DNA from: Streptomyces sp. 1222.5
Lineage (GTDB): Bacteria; Actinomycetota; Actinomycetes; Streptomycetales; Streptomycetaceae
Reading direction: 5' to 3'
Assembly: GCF_900105245.1 (NCBI RefSeq)
Contig: NZ_FNSZ01000001.1
Location: 5,516,001 to 5,580,000, forward strand
DNA: 64,000 nt
In this document: positions 30,703-39,643 of the stretch, one piece after another
Numbering within the stretch: the stretch's first letter is position 1
Layout: each line of letters begins with the position of its first letter
The notes under the pieces: model-generated
Seen by the model: only the letters and a program-made list of their open reading frames with translations
Databases searched by the model: none
Told to the model about the DNA's origin: nothing
Translations under genes and position numbers: made by a program

Positions 30703-32355
30703 ATGCTTCAGAATTCCCCTAAAATTGGGCATTCTTCGCATGTGGTGACCTTGGACGTACGGCCTCAGCTGCTCGACACACTTTCCGCTCTGCGCGACCG
30801 TGTCGCCGCCGCACGCTTTCCGCTGCCCCTGGCCGGAGCCCCACGCGCGCGTGCCAACCGCGACGAGTTGCTCGCACAGCTCGACGACTACCTGCTACCC
30901 CGGCTCCGGGAGCCCGCCGCACCGCTCCTCGCGGTCGTCGGCGGCTCCACCGGCGCCGGCAAGTCGACGCTCGTCAACTCGCTCGTCGGATGCCGCGTGA
31001 GCGAGGCGGGCGTGCTGCGGCCGACGACCCGGACGCCGGTGCTCGTCTGCCACCCGGAGGATCATCACTGGTTCAGCGGCGTGCGCGTGCTGCCCGATCT
31101 TGCGCGCGTGTGGGAGCCGCTCCAGGAGGTTTCGGACGACCTCGCGGTGCCCGGCCAGGACTCCGGGCGCGGACGCGTCCTGCGCATCGAGACCGCCGAC
31201 AGCCTCCCGCCCGGCATCGCCCTCCTCGACGCACCGGACGTCGACTCCCTGCTGTCCGACAGCCGTAGGCTCGCCGCCGAACTGATCTGCGCCGCCGACG
31301 TGTGGATCATGGTGACCACGGCCGCCCGCTACGCCGACGCCGTCCCCTGGCACCTGCTGCGCACCGCCAAGGAGTACGACGTCACCCTGATCACCGTGCT
31401 GGACCGGGTGCCGCACCAGGTGGTCTCGGAGGTCTCCCGGCAGTACGGTGCCCTGCTCACCAAGGCCGGTCTCGGGGACGTACCCCGGTTCACCGTGCCC
31501 GAGCTGCCCGAGTCCGCCTGGGGCGCGGGGCTGCTGCCCGGTACCGCCGTCGCGGCCCTGCGCACGTGGCTCGTCCACCATGCCCAGGACTCCACCGCCC
31601 GGCAGCAGGTCATGGCCCGGACGATCCATGGCGTGCTCGACTCGCTCAAGCCCCGCATGTCCGAGCTGGCCAGTGCCGCCGCCGCGCAGTACGCGGCCGC
31701 CCTGCGGCTCACCTCCGCGGTGGACGCCGCCTACGACAACGAGCAGGCACGCCTGCGCGGCCGTCTCCAGTCCGGCGCCGTGCTCGCCGGGGACGCCCTC
31801 AAGCGCTGGCGCGCCTTCCCGCTGGACTGCACCGCCGGGGAACTCCTCGACGCCCTCGTGGAGAGCCTGGCCGCGCTGCTGCTGTGCTCCGTCACCGCCG
31901 CCGACGAGCGCGTCGACGAGGCCTGGCGTCGTGAACCCGCCGCGAGCGCCCCGGGACTCACCGGCCGCGATCCCTCCCTGGAGCGCGCCGAGCACCGTAT
32001 CGGGATCGCCGTACGGCGCTGGCGGCGCGAGCTGGAGGAACACGCGGAGGAAGAAGTGCGCCATCTGGAACGTACGGCCGCGCCCGACGCGGAGGTCGTC
32101 GCCGCCGTGGTCGCCACCGCGCTGCTCGGCGGGCGCCGGGCCCGCAACGCCGGCGAGGGGCTGGCCGAGCGGCTCGGGGCGCACGGCGCCCTGCGCCTGC
32201 GCGACCGGGCCGGGCGGTTGCTCGCGGAGCACGTGGACCGAGTCATGCACGCCGAACGCGAGCGGCGCCTCGCGCCACTCGACGCCCTGGACGTCCGGGC
32301 GGAGCCGCAGGCCGAGCTCATCGCCGCGCTGTCCGTACTGCAGAAGGAGAGGTGA
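30703..32355 (+). CDS. dynA: Dynamin-like GTPase, DynA-type
   Basis: A 550-residue GTPase without membrane segments. The P-loop VVGGSTGAGKSTLVNSLVG lies near residue 80, a switch threonine in LRPTTRTPVLV follows, and G3 is LLDAPDVDSLL. Long helical regions make up residues 290-550. Next to it is a second GTPase that does have membrane segments. This soluble plus membrane pair matches, from memory, DynA/DynB, which stabilise FtsZ rings at sporulation septa. The gene names are an inference from this layout. The ATG at 30703 is taken; a GTG at about 30742 (VTLDVRPQLL) is a real alternative. Confidence 0.75.
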   Translation: MLQNSPKIGHSSHVVTLDVRPQLLDTLSALRDRVAAARFPLPLAGAPRARANRDELLAQLDDYLLPRLREPAAPLLAVVGGSTGAGKSTLVNSLVGCRVSEAGVLRPTTRTPVLVCHPEDHHWFSGVRVLPDLARVWEPLQEVSDDLAVPGQDSGRGRVLRIETADSLPPGIALLDAPDVDSLLSDSRRLAAELICAADVWIMVTTAARYADAVPWHLLRTAKEYDVTLITVLDRVPHQVVSEVSRQYGALLTKAGLGDVPRFTVPELPESAWGAGLLPGTAVAALRTWLVHHAQDSTARQQVMARTIHGVLDSLKPRMSELASAAAAQYAAALRLTSAVDAAYDNEQARLRGRLQSGAVLAGDALKRWRAFPLDCTAGELLDALVESLAALLLCSVTAADERVDEAWRREPAASAPGLTGRDPSLERAEHRIGIAVRRWRRELEEHAEEEVRHLERTAAPDAEVVAAVVATALLGGRRARNAGEGLAERLGAHGALRLRDRAGRLLAEHVDRVMHAERERRLAPLDALDVRAEPQAELIAALSVLQKER

Positions 32356-32358
32356 CCG

Positions 32359-35300
32359 GTGACCGCCGTCACTGATCAGGACCACACGGAGCACACCGAC
32401 CACATGGGGCGCATGGAGCACGGCGACGACAGGGGACCCGTGCAGCGCAACGGTCACCCGGGCCACGGTCAGCCCGGCAACGGCCACCCAAGTCCGGGCA
32501 CGGTTCCGGCAGCCGGCACCGGAGTCGGCGTGGGTTCACAGGCCGGGCCGGGGAGCGATGCGAGGTCCGGCGAGGCGGGTGACGGGCCGACGGGTTCGGG
32601 TGCGAGCGCCGCGGAGGACGCCGGCACGGACGGCAGGGGCGGCACCGGCGAGCAGCTCCTGCTGGACGCCGGCAAGGAGGGCACCGGCGAGGGCCCCTCG
32701 CGTAATGACCACCACGGGGATGCCGACGCTGCCCGTCCGTCGAGCGGCGGCCGGACGGGCTCGGCGGAGGACAGGTCGCCGGACGGCCGCGCCGGTGACC
32801 GCCCGGGCGGCGTGCCCCGCGCCGCGGCCGACGCCTCGGCCGCCGCCGTCCGTGAGTGGGAGCGCGGGCAGCACGCGCGTGTGGAGGACGAAAACGGCAA
32901 CGCGCGCGGTACGGGCGAGAACGCGGGCTCGGTGGGCCCCGCGCGCGGGCACAGTCCCGAGACGGGCATCCGGCCCCGGCTGCTCCCCGCGCCGATGTCC
33001 CGCCCCGCCGAGGAGACGCCGAGGCTCCGGCCCACCGGCGAGGTGCCGAAGGCCTCCGCCGGTACCGGCTCGCTCTCGTTCCGGCCCCTGAGGGAGCTGT
33101 CCACGCCCCGGCCGGCCGACACCGCACCGATGTCCCGGCACGCCGACACCGCACCGGCTTCCCGGTCCGCCGAGGACGTACCGAAGTCGCCGGCCGCAGA
33201 GGAAGAACCGGCCGCCGAGGCAGCCCCGGCCGTCAAGCCGCCCGCGGACGAGGCACCCGCCCTCGAGCCCGCCGGAGAGGCACCGGCGCTCACGCCCCCC
33301 GACGAGGCGCTGAAGCCCGGCGCCGGCCCGCAGGCGCCGGAGTCCCCGCTCGCGGGGGAGGCGCCGGACTCCCGTTCCGCCGAGGCGGCGCCGAAGCTCC
33401 GGTCCGGAGAAGAGCCGCCGACGTCCGGCAGCACCGACACCGACCAGGGGGCGAAGTCCCGGGCCACCGGCGGAACGCCGAAGTCCGGGCCCGCCGACGA
33501 GAAGGCCGAGCTCCGGTCCTCCGACGAGGCGCCGGACTCCCCGGCCGCCGGCGAGGAGGCGTCGAACTCCCGGATCGTCGGCAAGGATGCGTCCAAGACC
33601 CCGCTCACCGAGCGGGCACCGAAATCCCGTCCCGTGCAGGACTCGCCGAAGCCGCGTCGCTCCGAGGACGCGCCGAACTCGCGGTCCGCGGACACGTCGA
33701 AGCCCCGGTCCGTCGAGGAAGCGCCCAGGGCCCGCCCCGCCGCCAAGGAGGCCGCGAAGAAGCGGTCGGCCGACGACGCCCCCGGTGACAGTGCCGCCAT
33801 CCCCACCGCCACGACCGTCGATGCCGACGCGGATGCCGAGTCCGAGGAAGCCTGGGACGACGGGCTGATCGCCCGGCGGGTCACGGAGGCCAACGCCGCA
33901 GCGCTCGCCGCCGAACGCGCCGCCGCACTGGAGACCCCGAGCCGTGCCCCGGGCAGTCAGGCCCCCACGCCGCTGGCGTACGACGGCCCCCTCCGGTCCC
34001 GTCTGGACGCCCTGCGCGAACTCGTCGGCCTCTCCCGCACCCGCCTGGACAGCCGTACCCTCGCCGAGGCGGGCCGTGTCCTGGACGAGGCCGCCGCCCG
34101 CCGCAAGCTCTCCGGCAGGCACACCGTCGTAGCCATCGCGGGCGCGACCGGCAGCGGCAAGTCCCAGCTGTTCAACGCCCTGGCCGGAGTCGCCATCTCG
34201 GAGACCGGTGTACGGCGCCCGACCACGGCCGCACCCATCGCGTGCAGCTGGAGCGACGGCGCGGCGGCCCTCATCGACCGGCTGGGCATCCCGGGCCGGC
34301 TGCGCCGCCGTCCGTTGCAGAGCCCCGAGGCCGAGGCGCAGCTGCGCGGCCTCGTCCTGGTCGACCTGCCCGACCACGACTCCGCCGCCGTGCAGCACCG
34401 CGAACAGGTCGACCGGATCCTCAAGCTGGTCGACGCGGTGATCTGGGTGGTCGACCCCGAGAAGTACGCCGACGCGGTCCTGCACGAGCGCTACCTGCGG
34501 CCCATGGCCGGGCACGCGGAGGTCATGTTCGTCGTGCTCAACCAGGTCGACCGGCTGCCCGGGGAGGCCGCCGACCAGGTCCTGGACGACCTGCGGCGGC
34601 TGCTGGACGAGGACGGCGTCGCGCTCGGCGAGTACGGCGAACCGGGCGCCACCGTGCTCGCGCTGTCCGCCCTCACCGGCGACGGTGTCGGCGATCTGCG
34701 CGAGGCCCTCGGCGAGTTCGTGGCCGAACGCGGTGCGGCGGCCCGCCGGGTCGCGGCCGACGTGGACCTCGCGGCGGCCGAACTGCGGCCCGTCTACGCC
34801 ACCGGACAGCGCGCCGGTCTCAGCGAGGAGGCACGCGAGGAGTTCGCCGCGCGGCTCGCGGACGCGGTGGGCGCCACCGCGGCGGGCGAGGCCGCCGAGC
34901 GCGCCTGGCTGCGCAACGCCAACCGGGCCTGCGGCACACCGTGGCTGCGGCTGTGGCGCTGGTACCAGGGCCGCGGCGAGCCCAACACGGGCCGCATCCA
35001 GGTCCGTAACCAGGCCGACGAGGAGGCCACCGCCCGCCAGCGGGTGGAGCAGGCGGTCCGCACGGTCTCCGACCGGGCCTCGGCCGGGCTGCCCGTGCCG
35101 TGGGCGCAGGCGGTGCGCGAGGCGGCCGTACGCGGGTCGCAGGGGCTGTCGGAGGCGCTGGACGAACTGGCGGCGAAGGCCGCGCTGCCGGGCCGGCCGC
35201 CGAGGCCGGGATGGTGGCCGGTCGCGGTGCTGGTCCAGGCGTCGATGACGCTGCTGCAGATCGTGGGCGGCCTGTGGCTGGTGGGCCAGATCGTCGGGGT

Positions 35301-35586
35301 CATGGCCCCCAACCTGGGTGTGCCGGTGCTGTTGATGGTCTGCGGGATCGTCGGTGGCCCGCTGGTGGAGTGGGCCTGCCGGATGGCGGCCCGGGCCCCC
35401 GCACGGCGTTACGGCCAGGACGCGGAACGGCGCCTGCGGGAAGCCTCCGCCAGCTGTGGCCGGGCCCGCGTCCTGGACCCGGTGGCGTCGGAACTGCTGC
35501 GGTACCGGGAGGTGCGGGAGCAGTACGGGCGCGTCGTGGGTGCCGGCACCGGTGCCGGCGCCGGGGCGGGCGTGGGCGTGGGGTGA
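32359..35586 (+). CDS. dynB: Membrane dynamin-like GTPase, DynB-type, with long disordered N-terminus
   Basis: 1075 residues. About 1-500 are low-complexity, rich in Glu, Ala, Pro, Ser and Lys, with loose repeats of (S/P)-(A/R)-(D/E)-E-A-P-K. The GTPase domain has the P-loop VVAIAGATGSGKSQLFNALA near residue 595, then RRPTTAAPIAC, LVDLPDHDS (G3) and VLNQVDRLPG (NKxD-like G4, QVDR). Two membrane segments lie at about 953-1000 (LVQASMTLLQIVGGLWLVG and VPVLLMVCGIVGGPL), followed by a cytoplasmic Arg-rich tail. GTG 32359 is three bases after the dynA stop, so the two are co-transcribed. YfjP-type annotation is possible. Confidence 0.75.
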   Translation: MTAVTDQDHTEHTDHMGRMEHGDDRGPVQRNGHPGHGQPGNGHPSPGTVPAAGTGVGVGSQAGPGSDARSGEAGDGPTGSGASAAEDAGTDGRGGTGEQLLLDAGKEGTGEGPSRNDHHGDADAARPSSGGRTGSAEDRSPDGRAGDRPGGVPRAAADASAAAVREWERGQHARVEDENGNARGTGENAGSVGPARGHSPETGIRPRLLPAPMSRPAEETPRLRPTGEVPKASAGTGSLSFRPLRELSTPRPADTAPMSRHADTAPASRSAEDVPKSPAAEEEPAAEAAPAVKPPADEAPALEPAGEAPALTPPDEALKPGAGPQAPESPLAGEAPDSRSAEAAPKLRSGEEPPTSGSTDTDQGAKSRATGGTPKSGPADEKAELRSSDEAPDSPAAGEEASNSRIVGKDASKTPLTERAPKSRPVQDSPKPRRSEDAPNSRSADTSKPRSVEEAPRARPAAKEAAKKRSADDAPGDSAAIPTATTVDADADAESEEAWDDGLIARRVTEANAAALAAERAAALETPSRAPGSQAPTPLAYDGPLRSRLDALRELVGLSRTRLDSRTLAEAGRVLDEAAARRKLSGRHTVVAIAGATGSGKSQLFNALAGVAISETGVRRPTTAAPIACSWSDGAAALIDRLGIPGRLRRRPLQSPEAEAQLRGLVLVDLPDHDSAAVQHREQVDRILKLVDAVIWVVDPEKYADAVLHERYLRPMAGHAEVMFVVLNQVDRLPGEAADQVLDDLRRLLDEDGVALGEYGEPGATVLALSALTGDGVGDLREALGEFVAERGAAARRVAADVDLAAAELRPVYATGQRAGLSEEAREEFAARLADAVGATAAGEAAERAWLRNANRACGTPWLRLWRWYQGRGEPNTGRIQVRNQADEEATARQRVEQAVRTVSDRASAGLPVPWAQAVREAAVRGSQGLSEALDELAAKAALPGRPPRPGWWPVAVLVQASMTLLQIVGGLWLVGQIVGVMAPNLGVPVLLMVCGIVGGPLVEWACRMAARAPARRYGQDAERRLREASASCGRARVLDPVASELLRYREVREQYGRVVGAGTGAGAGAGVGVG

Positions 35587-35925
35587 GGCGGGCCTCCCGC
35601 GGGGAGGAGGTCCTTTTCCGGTCGTGGGCGGTCCCGGACTCTCGGGGTCGCCCACGACCGTGTCCGGGGGTCGGTGAAGGGTTGGCCCGGGGGGCGGTGT
35701 CACCCGTGCGAGTGGCGGGCTTTTCCACAGGTGAGGGGCTCGTCCACAGCGCTCAGCGGGCCCGGCCCGGCGGAGGCAGTCTGAGGTCGCGGCGATCGCA
35801 CGGCGGTCGTACGCACAGGCATGGCAGCCGTACGGGAAGGGCCCGTGCGTGTGTCGACCCGCCCGGCAGGGACCGGGTGGGTGACCTGTCCGGCCGGGAC
35901 CGGGCGGGGGAGGGGAGCGAGGACG
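35587..35925. other. Intergenic region between dynB and ssbB
   Basis: 339 bases. It contains a terminator hairpin at 35619-35660 and then a purine-rich leader before ssbB. An open frame runs in from 35821, but the SSB fold starts at 35926, so I see no extra gene. Confidence 0.6.
35619..35660 (+). terminator. Terminator after dynB
   Basis: A perfect 12-base stem: 35619-35630 pairs with 35649-35660. It begins 32 bases after the dynB stop. Confidence 0.75.
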
Positions 35926-36405
35926 ATGAACGAGACCATCGTGTGCGTGGTGGGCAACGTGGCGACGCCACCGGTGTACCGGGAGCTGCCGACGGGGCCG
36001 TCGGCCCGGTTCCGGCTGGCGGCGACCGCCCGCTACTGGGACCGGGAGAAGGGCGTCTGGACGGACGGGCACACCAATTTCTTCACGGTGTGGGCCAACC
36101 GACAGCTCGCGGTCAACGTGGCCGCGTCGGTGGAGGTGGGGCAGCCCCTGCTGATCCAGGGGCGGCTGAAGGTGCGCACGGAAGTGCGTGACGGACAGCA
36201 GCAGTGGGCCTCCGCCGACATCGACGCCATGGCGATCGGACACGACCTGTCACGGGGCACCGCGGTCTTCCACCGTGCGGCCAAACCGGAGTCGGCGGCG
36301 ACGGCGGCACGACCGGAGCCGACCTGGGAGACACCACCTCCCGCGCCCGCCACGGACGGTACGGCGGCACCACCCACCGAGCAGGAACCCGCAGCGGTGA
36401 CATGA
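35926..36405 (+). CDS. ssbB: Single-stranded DNA-binding protein SsbB
   Basis: A 159-residue protein with the SSB OB-fold in residues 1-110 (MNETIVCVVGNVATPPVYRE, FFTVWANRQLAVNVAASVEV, QPLLIQGRLKVRTEVRDGQQ). The tail is short, Pro/Ala-rich and ends in PAAVT. It therefore lacks the acidic DDDIPF-like tip through which housekeeping SsbA recruits partners. This and the length match Streptomyces SsbB, which is needed for chromosome segregation during sporulation. The ATG at 35926 has a GAGGACG-type site. It follows the dynamin-like septation genes, which fits a developmental role. Confidence 0.9.
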   Translation: MNETIVCVVGNVATPPVYRELPTGPSARFRLAATARYWDREKGVWTDGHTNFFTVWANRQLAVNVAASVEVGQPLLIQGRLKVRTEVRDGQQQWASADIDAMAIGHDLSRGTAVFHRAAKPESAATAARPEPTWETPPPAPATDGTAAPPTEQEPAAVT

Positions 36406-36646
36406 CGTCAGGGACGGTCCGGGGCACCGTCGTTCGAGAGCACGCCATGGGTGGATTTGTCGATAAGCGCAGCTCATGAACCGTATCCGCGATAACGATT
36501 GCGGATCGGATCGGCCATCGGATGATCCCACCGGCAGGTGAGGCTCCGTCCGATCCATAGGATGCCGGGCGTGCCCCTAGGGGCTGCCGATTCTGCTGGT
36601 GGGACCGTCCCCCACGTTCAACGGGTCCTGCTCGAAGGGGAATTCT

Positions 36647-38050
36647 GTGCTTGCTGCGCTCGTTGGGTTCTGCCGGTCCACCGGAACGGTCCGCGTGGCC
36701 GCCACCACCGCGGTGTCCGGTCTCGTGGCCGCCGGTGTGCTGTCCGGCGCCGGTACGGCCGTGGCCGACGTCAGCCCGCAGACGCAGGGCGGGGCGGCGG
36801 CCACCATCAACGGTCTCAAGGTCTACGGCGAGGCCGTGATACACGCGGACGGCGGCGATCAGCGGGTCGACGCCGGCCTGTTCGAGATGTCCGTGGACGG
36901 CGGCGGCACCCTCCAGACGTACTGCGTCGACCTGCACAACCCCACCCAGCGGGACGCCCGGTACCAGGAGACACCCTGGAGCGGCACCTCGTTGGGCGCC
37001 AACAAGGACGCCGCAAAGATCCACTGGATCCTGCAGCACTCCTACCCGCAGGTGAACGATCTCGCCTCGCTCGCCCGGCAGGCGGGAGTCGGCGCCCTCA
37101 GCGAGCAGGACGCGGCGGCCGGCACCCAGGTGGCCATCTGGCGGTACTCGGACGGCGCCGCGGTCGACGCCGTCGACCCGCAGGCCGAGAAGCTCGCCGA
37201 CTACCTGGAGAAGAGCGCCCGGAACAGCGGTGAGCCGCAAGCCTCGCTCACCCTGGACCCGCCCGCGATCTCCGGCCGGCCGGGCGACCTGCTGGGACCG
37301 CTGACCGTGCACACCAACGCCGGTGCGGCCACGGTCGTCCCGCCGGCGGACGCGGACACCAGCGGGGTGCGGATCATCGACGCGACCGGCAAGGTCGTCA
37401 CCTCGGTGCGGGACGGCAGCCGGGTCTACTTCGACATCCCCGAGGACGCGGCGGACGGCACCGCCGACTTGACCCTTCAGGCGTCGACGACCGTGCCGGT
37501 CGGCCGGGCCTTCGCCTCCGAGAGCCGCAGCCAGACCCAGATCCTCGCCGGATCCAGCGAGTCCACGGTCTCCGCGACGGCGACGGCCACCTGGGCGGCC
37601 AAGGGCGCCGTACCGGCGGTGTCGGCGCGGAAGAACTGCGCCGAGGGCGGGGTCGACATCATCGCGGCCAACAAGGGCGACCAGCCGTTCACCTTCGAGC
37701 TGATGGGCGCCGAGCACACCATCCCCGCGGGTGCCTCCCGCACGGTGACCGTCCCGCTCCAGGAGGACCAGGCCTACGACTTCACGGTCACCGGCCCGAA
37801 CGGCCTCAGCCACCGCTTCACCGGTGTCCTGGACTGCAAGACGCAGGGCACCCTCACGACCCAGACCGCCGAGGTCCGCAGCCTGCCCAGCCCCGCCACG
37901 GTGGGCGGTGTCGCCCCGGACACCACCGACCTGGCCGCCACCGGTGGCTCGGCGATCACCCCGCTGATCGCGGGCGTGGCCATCGGCCTGGTCGTCATCG
38001 GCGGTGCGGTACTGGTGCTGCTGCGCAACCGCGAACAGCCGCTCGACTGA
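36647..38050 (+). CDS. Cell-wall-anchored thioester (TQxA) domain protein
   Basis: A 467-residue surface protein: signal peptide to about residue 40, thioester domain with TYCVDLHNP (Cys93) and GTQVAIWRY (Gln161), two beta-sandwich-like regions, then LAATG (429-433), a hydrophobic segment and a basic tail. Cys93 and Gln161 should form the internal thioester that lets such adhesins bind covalently to target amines. LAXTG is the sorting motif used by Streptomyces class E sortases. The start is GTG 36647, with GAAGGGG seven bases upstream; the in-frame GTG at 36599 lacks support. No sortase gene is in this window. Confidence 0.88.
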   Translation: MLAALVGFCRSTGTVRVAATTAVSGLVAAGVLSGAGTAVADVSPQTQGGAAATINGLKVYGEAVIHADGGDQRVDAGLFEMSVDGGGTLQTYCVDLHNPTQRDARYQETPWSGTSLGANKDAAKIHWILQHSYPQVNDLASLARQAGVGALSEQDAAAGTQVAIWRYSDGAAVDAVDPQAEKLADYLEKSARNSGEPQASLTLDPPAISGRPGDLLGPLTVHTNAGAATVVPPADADTSGVRIIDATGKVVTSVRDGSRVYFDIPEDAADGTADLTLQASTTVPVGRAFASESRSQTQILAGSSESTVSATATATWAAKGAVPAVSARKNCAEGGVDIIAANKGDQPFTFELMGAEHTIPAGASRTVTVPLQEDQAYDFTVTGPNGLSHRFTGVLDCKTQGTLTTQTAEVRSLPSPATVGGVAPDTTDLAATGGSAITPLIAGVAIGLVVIGGAVLVLLRNREQPLD

Positions 38051-38185
38051 CCGGCCCGGCCCGGTCAACGGCTCGTTCTCGGAGCTCGGTTGATGACCGG
38101 GGGCCCGTGCGCAAGGTTGGGACATCACCGACCAGCGCTCCGGGGGGGCGACCAGAGATGAGAGACCCTGCACGGGACGTCGACG

Positions 38186-38365
38186 GTGCTCGGCCGCTCC
38201 AGCGGCGCGGCGACGGCCGGTGTCGCCGGTCTCGGTCACATCCTGCTGACCGTTGGACTGGTGCTCCTGTTCATCACCCTGGGCAAGCGCATCCCCGCCA
38301 CCAGGACGGCGGACGTCACGACCACCGCGCCCGCCCCGATGGCCACGTCCACCGCCGAGCGGTGA
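38186..38365 (+). CDS. Possible small membrane protein
   Basis: A 59-residue frame with one strong hydrophobic segment (GVAGLGHILLTVGLVLLFI), then LGKRIP and a Thr/Ala/Pro tail. Third-codon-position GC is high, as in real genes here. The GTG at 38186 has only a weak purine stretch upstream, and no family is recognised. It lies between the thioester adhesin and the VWA gene. It is too short for standard calling and needs transcript support. Confidence 0.4.
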   Translation: MLGRSSGAATAGVAGLGHILLTVGLVLLFITLGKRIPATRTADVTTTAPAPMATSTAER

Positions 38366-38389
38366 CACCCACCGCCCGATCGCCGCGCC

Positions 38390-39643
38390 CTACCGGATGA
38401 CTCCGGCCGTACGCGCGGTGGCGAGCCACTCGGGGAACTCCTTCATGAGGCAGTCGTACAGGTCGTCGTCGGAGCGCGTGAGGGGATGCTGGCCGGCGCC
38501 GAAGTAGCCGGCATTGTCGACGACCCGGCCGTCGAGGGTGTCCAGGCTGCGCAGGAACCGCATGTTCCGGCCGGGTCCGAACCCGACGAACTGCCAGAAG
38601 ATCGGCAGGGAGCTGGAGGCGCGCAGCAGTTCTCGGGTACCTCTGCGGTCGGACGGCTCACCGTCGGTCTGGAAGATCACGAAGGCGGGGTCCGTGGCGC
38701 CGCTCGACCGGTAGTGGTCGATGACGGCCTGCATGGCCGGCGCATAACTGGTACCGCCCCAGTCCAGGCCTCCGTGCAAACGGTCGATCAGCCCCTGGTA
38801 GGTGTCCAGGCCGATCTCGGTGACGAGGTCGACGCGGTGGGAGAAGAACACCAGGGGCACCCTGCCGTCGTCGTCGAGGTTCGCCGACAGCCCCAGGGCC
38901 TGTTCCGCGAGGTGCTGCATGGTGCCGTTGCGGTAGAAGCCGTGCATGCTCGCGGAGTGGTCGAGGACCAGATAGACGGCCGCACGCCGGCCCATGACAC
39001 CGGCCTTGTCCAGGGAGACCTGCGCGGCCTTGTAGAGGTTGACGAGCCCCGGTGCCGACTGCTCGACCTTGCTCAGACTGATGGCCGGCGCAGGGACCGC
39101 CCCGCCGCCCCCGCCGCCCTGCCGTGGTGCGGCAGGAGGCGCGGGGGCCTCCTCGTCGACCACCACACCGAAGTCCGTGGCCAGTCCCGCAAGCCCGGTG
39201 TCCCAGCCCTGGCCGACCGCCCGGACCTTCCACGCGCCCGCACGGCGGTAGATCTCCACCAGCACCGCCGCGGTCTCCCCGTGGAGCAGCGGCGGCGGGA
39301 CGAAGGCCAGCTGTACGTCACCGCACCGGATGTCCGCCCTCGGGGTGCTGCCCGGATCGAACCGGGCGTCGGGCAGGGAGGGGTCGGTGCTGGCGACGAT
39401 CACGACGCGGTCCACCGAGGCCGGTATCGCGGTCAGGTCCGCGATCATGGTCGCACCCGTGAGGTGAACACCGTCCTGCGCGGGATGGTTGTAGAACACG
39501 AGGTCGTCGTCACCGCGCACCTTGCCGTCCTGGGCGAGCAGGACGGCGCAGACGTCGATGCCCACGCGGGCCGCGGTGAGCGTGACATGGCAGGGTGCTG
39601 CCGGCAGCGGGGCGTTGCCACCCTTTGAGAGCGTCGTGGTCAT
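38390..39643 (-). CDS. TerD-domain and VWA-domain protein (tellurium-resistance family)
   Basis: 417 residues. Residues 1-175 are a TerD-like calcium-binding beta domain (MTTTLSKGGNAPLPAAPCHV start, DDLVFYNHPAQDGVHLTGAT). A Pro/Gly linker follows, then a VWA domain from about 215 with the MIDAS motif LVLDHSASMHGFY and FVIFQTDGEPSDRR. The two together resemble TerF/YceD-like regulators of Ter stress systems. The start is the ATG at 39643, because AGGAGG lies seven bases upstream; a longer frame to 39760 is unsupported. No other ter genes are adjacent. Confidence 0.87.
   Translation of the reverse strand: MTTTLSKGGNAPLPAAPCHVTLTAARVGIDVCAVLLAQDGKVRGDDDLVFYNHPAQDGVHLTGATMIADLTAIPASVDRVVIVASTDPSLPDARFDPGSTPRADIRCGDVQLAFVPPPLLHGETAAVLVEIYRRAGAWKVRAVGQGWDTGLAGLATDFGVVVDEEAPAPPAAPRQGGGGGGAVPAPAISLSKVEQSAPGLVNLYKAAQVSLDKAGVMGRRAAVYLVLDHSASMHGFYRNGTMQHLAEQALGLSANLDDDGRVPLVFFSHRVDLVTEIGLDTYQGLIDRLHGGLDWGGTSYAPAMQAVIDHYRSSGATDPAFVIFQTDGEPSDRRGTRELLRASSSLPIFWQFVGFGPGRNMRFLRSLDTLDGRVVDNAGYFGAGQHPLTRSDDDLYDCLMKEFPEWLATARTAGVIR

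Noticed and set aside
32536..36243. A 1235-codon minus-strand frame opposite dynB and ssbB, and a 1010-codon plus-strand frame at 43978-47010
   Set aside because: Both mirror real genes in the complementary frame and have no recognisable product.
38390..39643. A full tellurium-resistance (Ter) or phage-defence island
   Set aside because: Only one TerD/VWA gene is present; no TerB, TerC or further TerD genes are adjacent.
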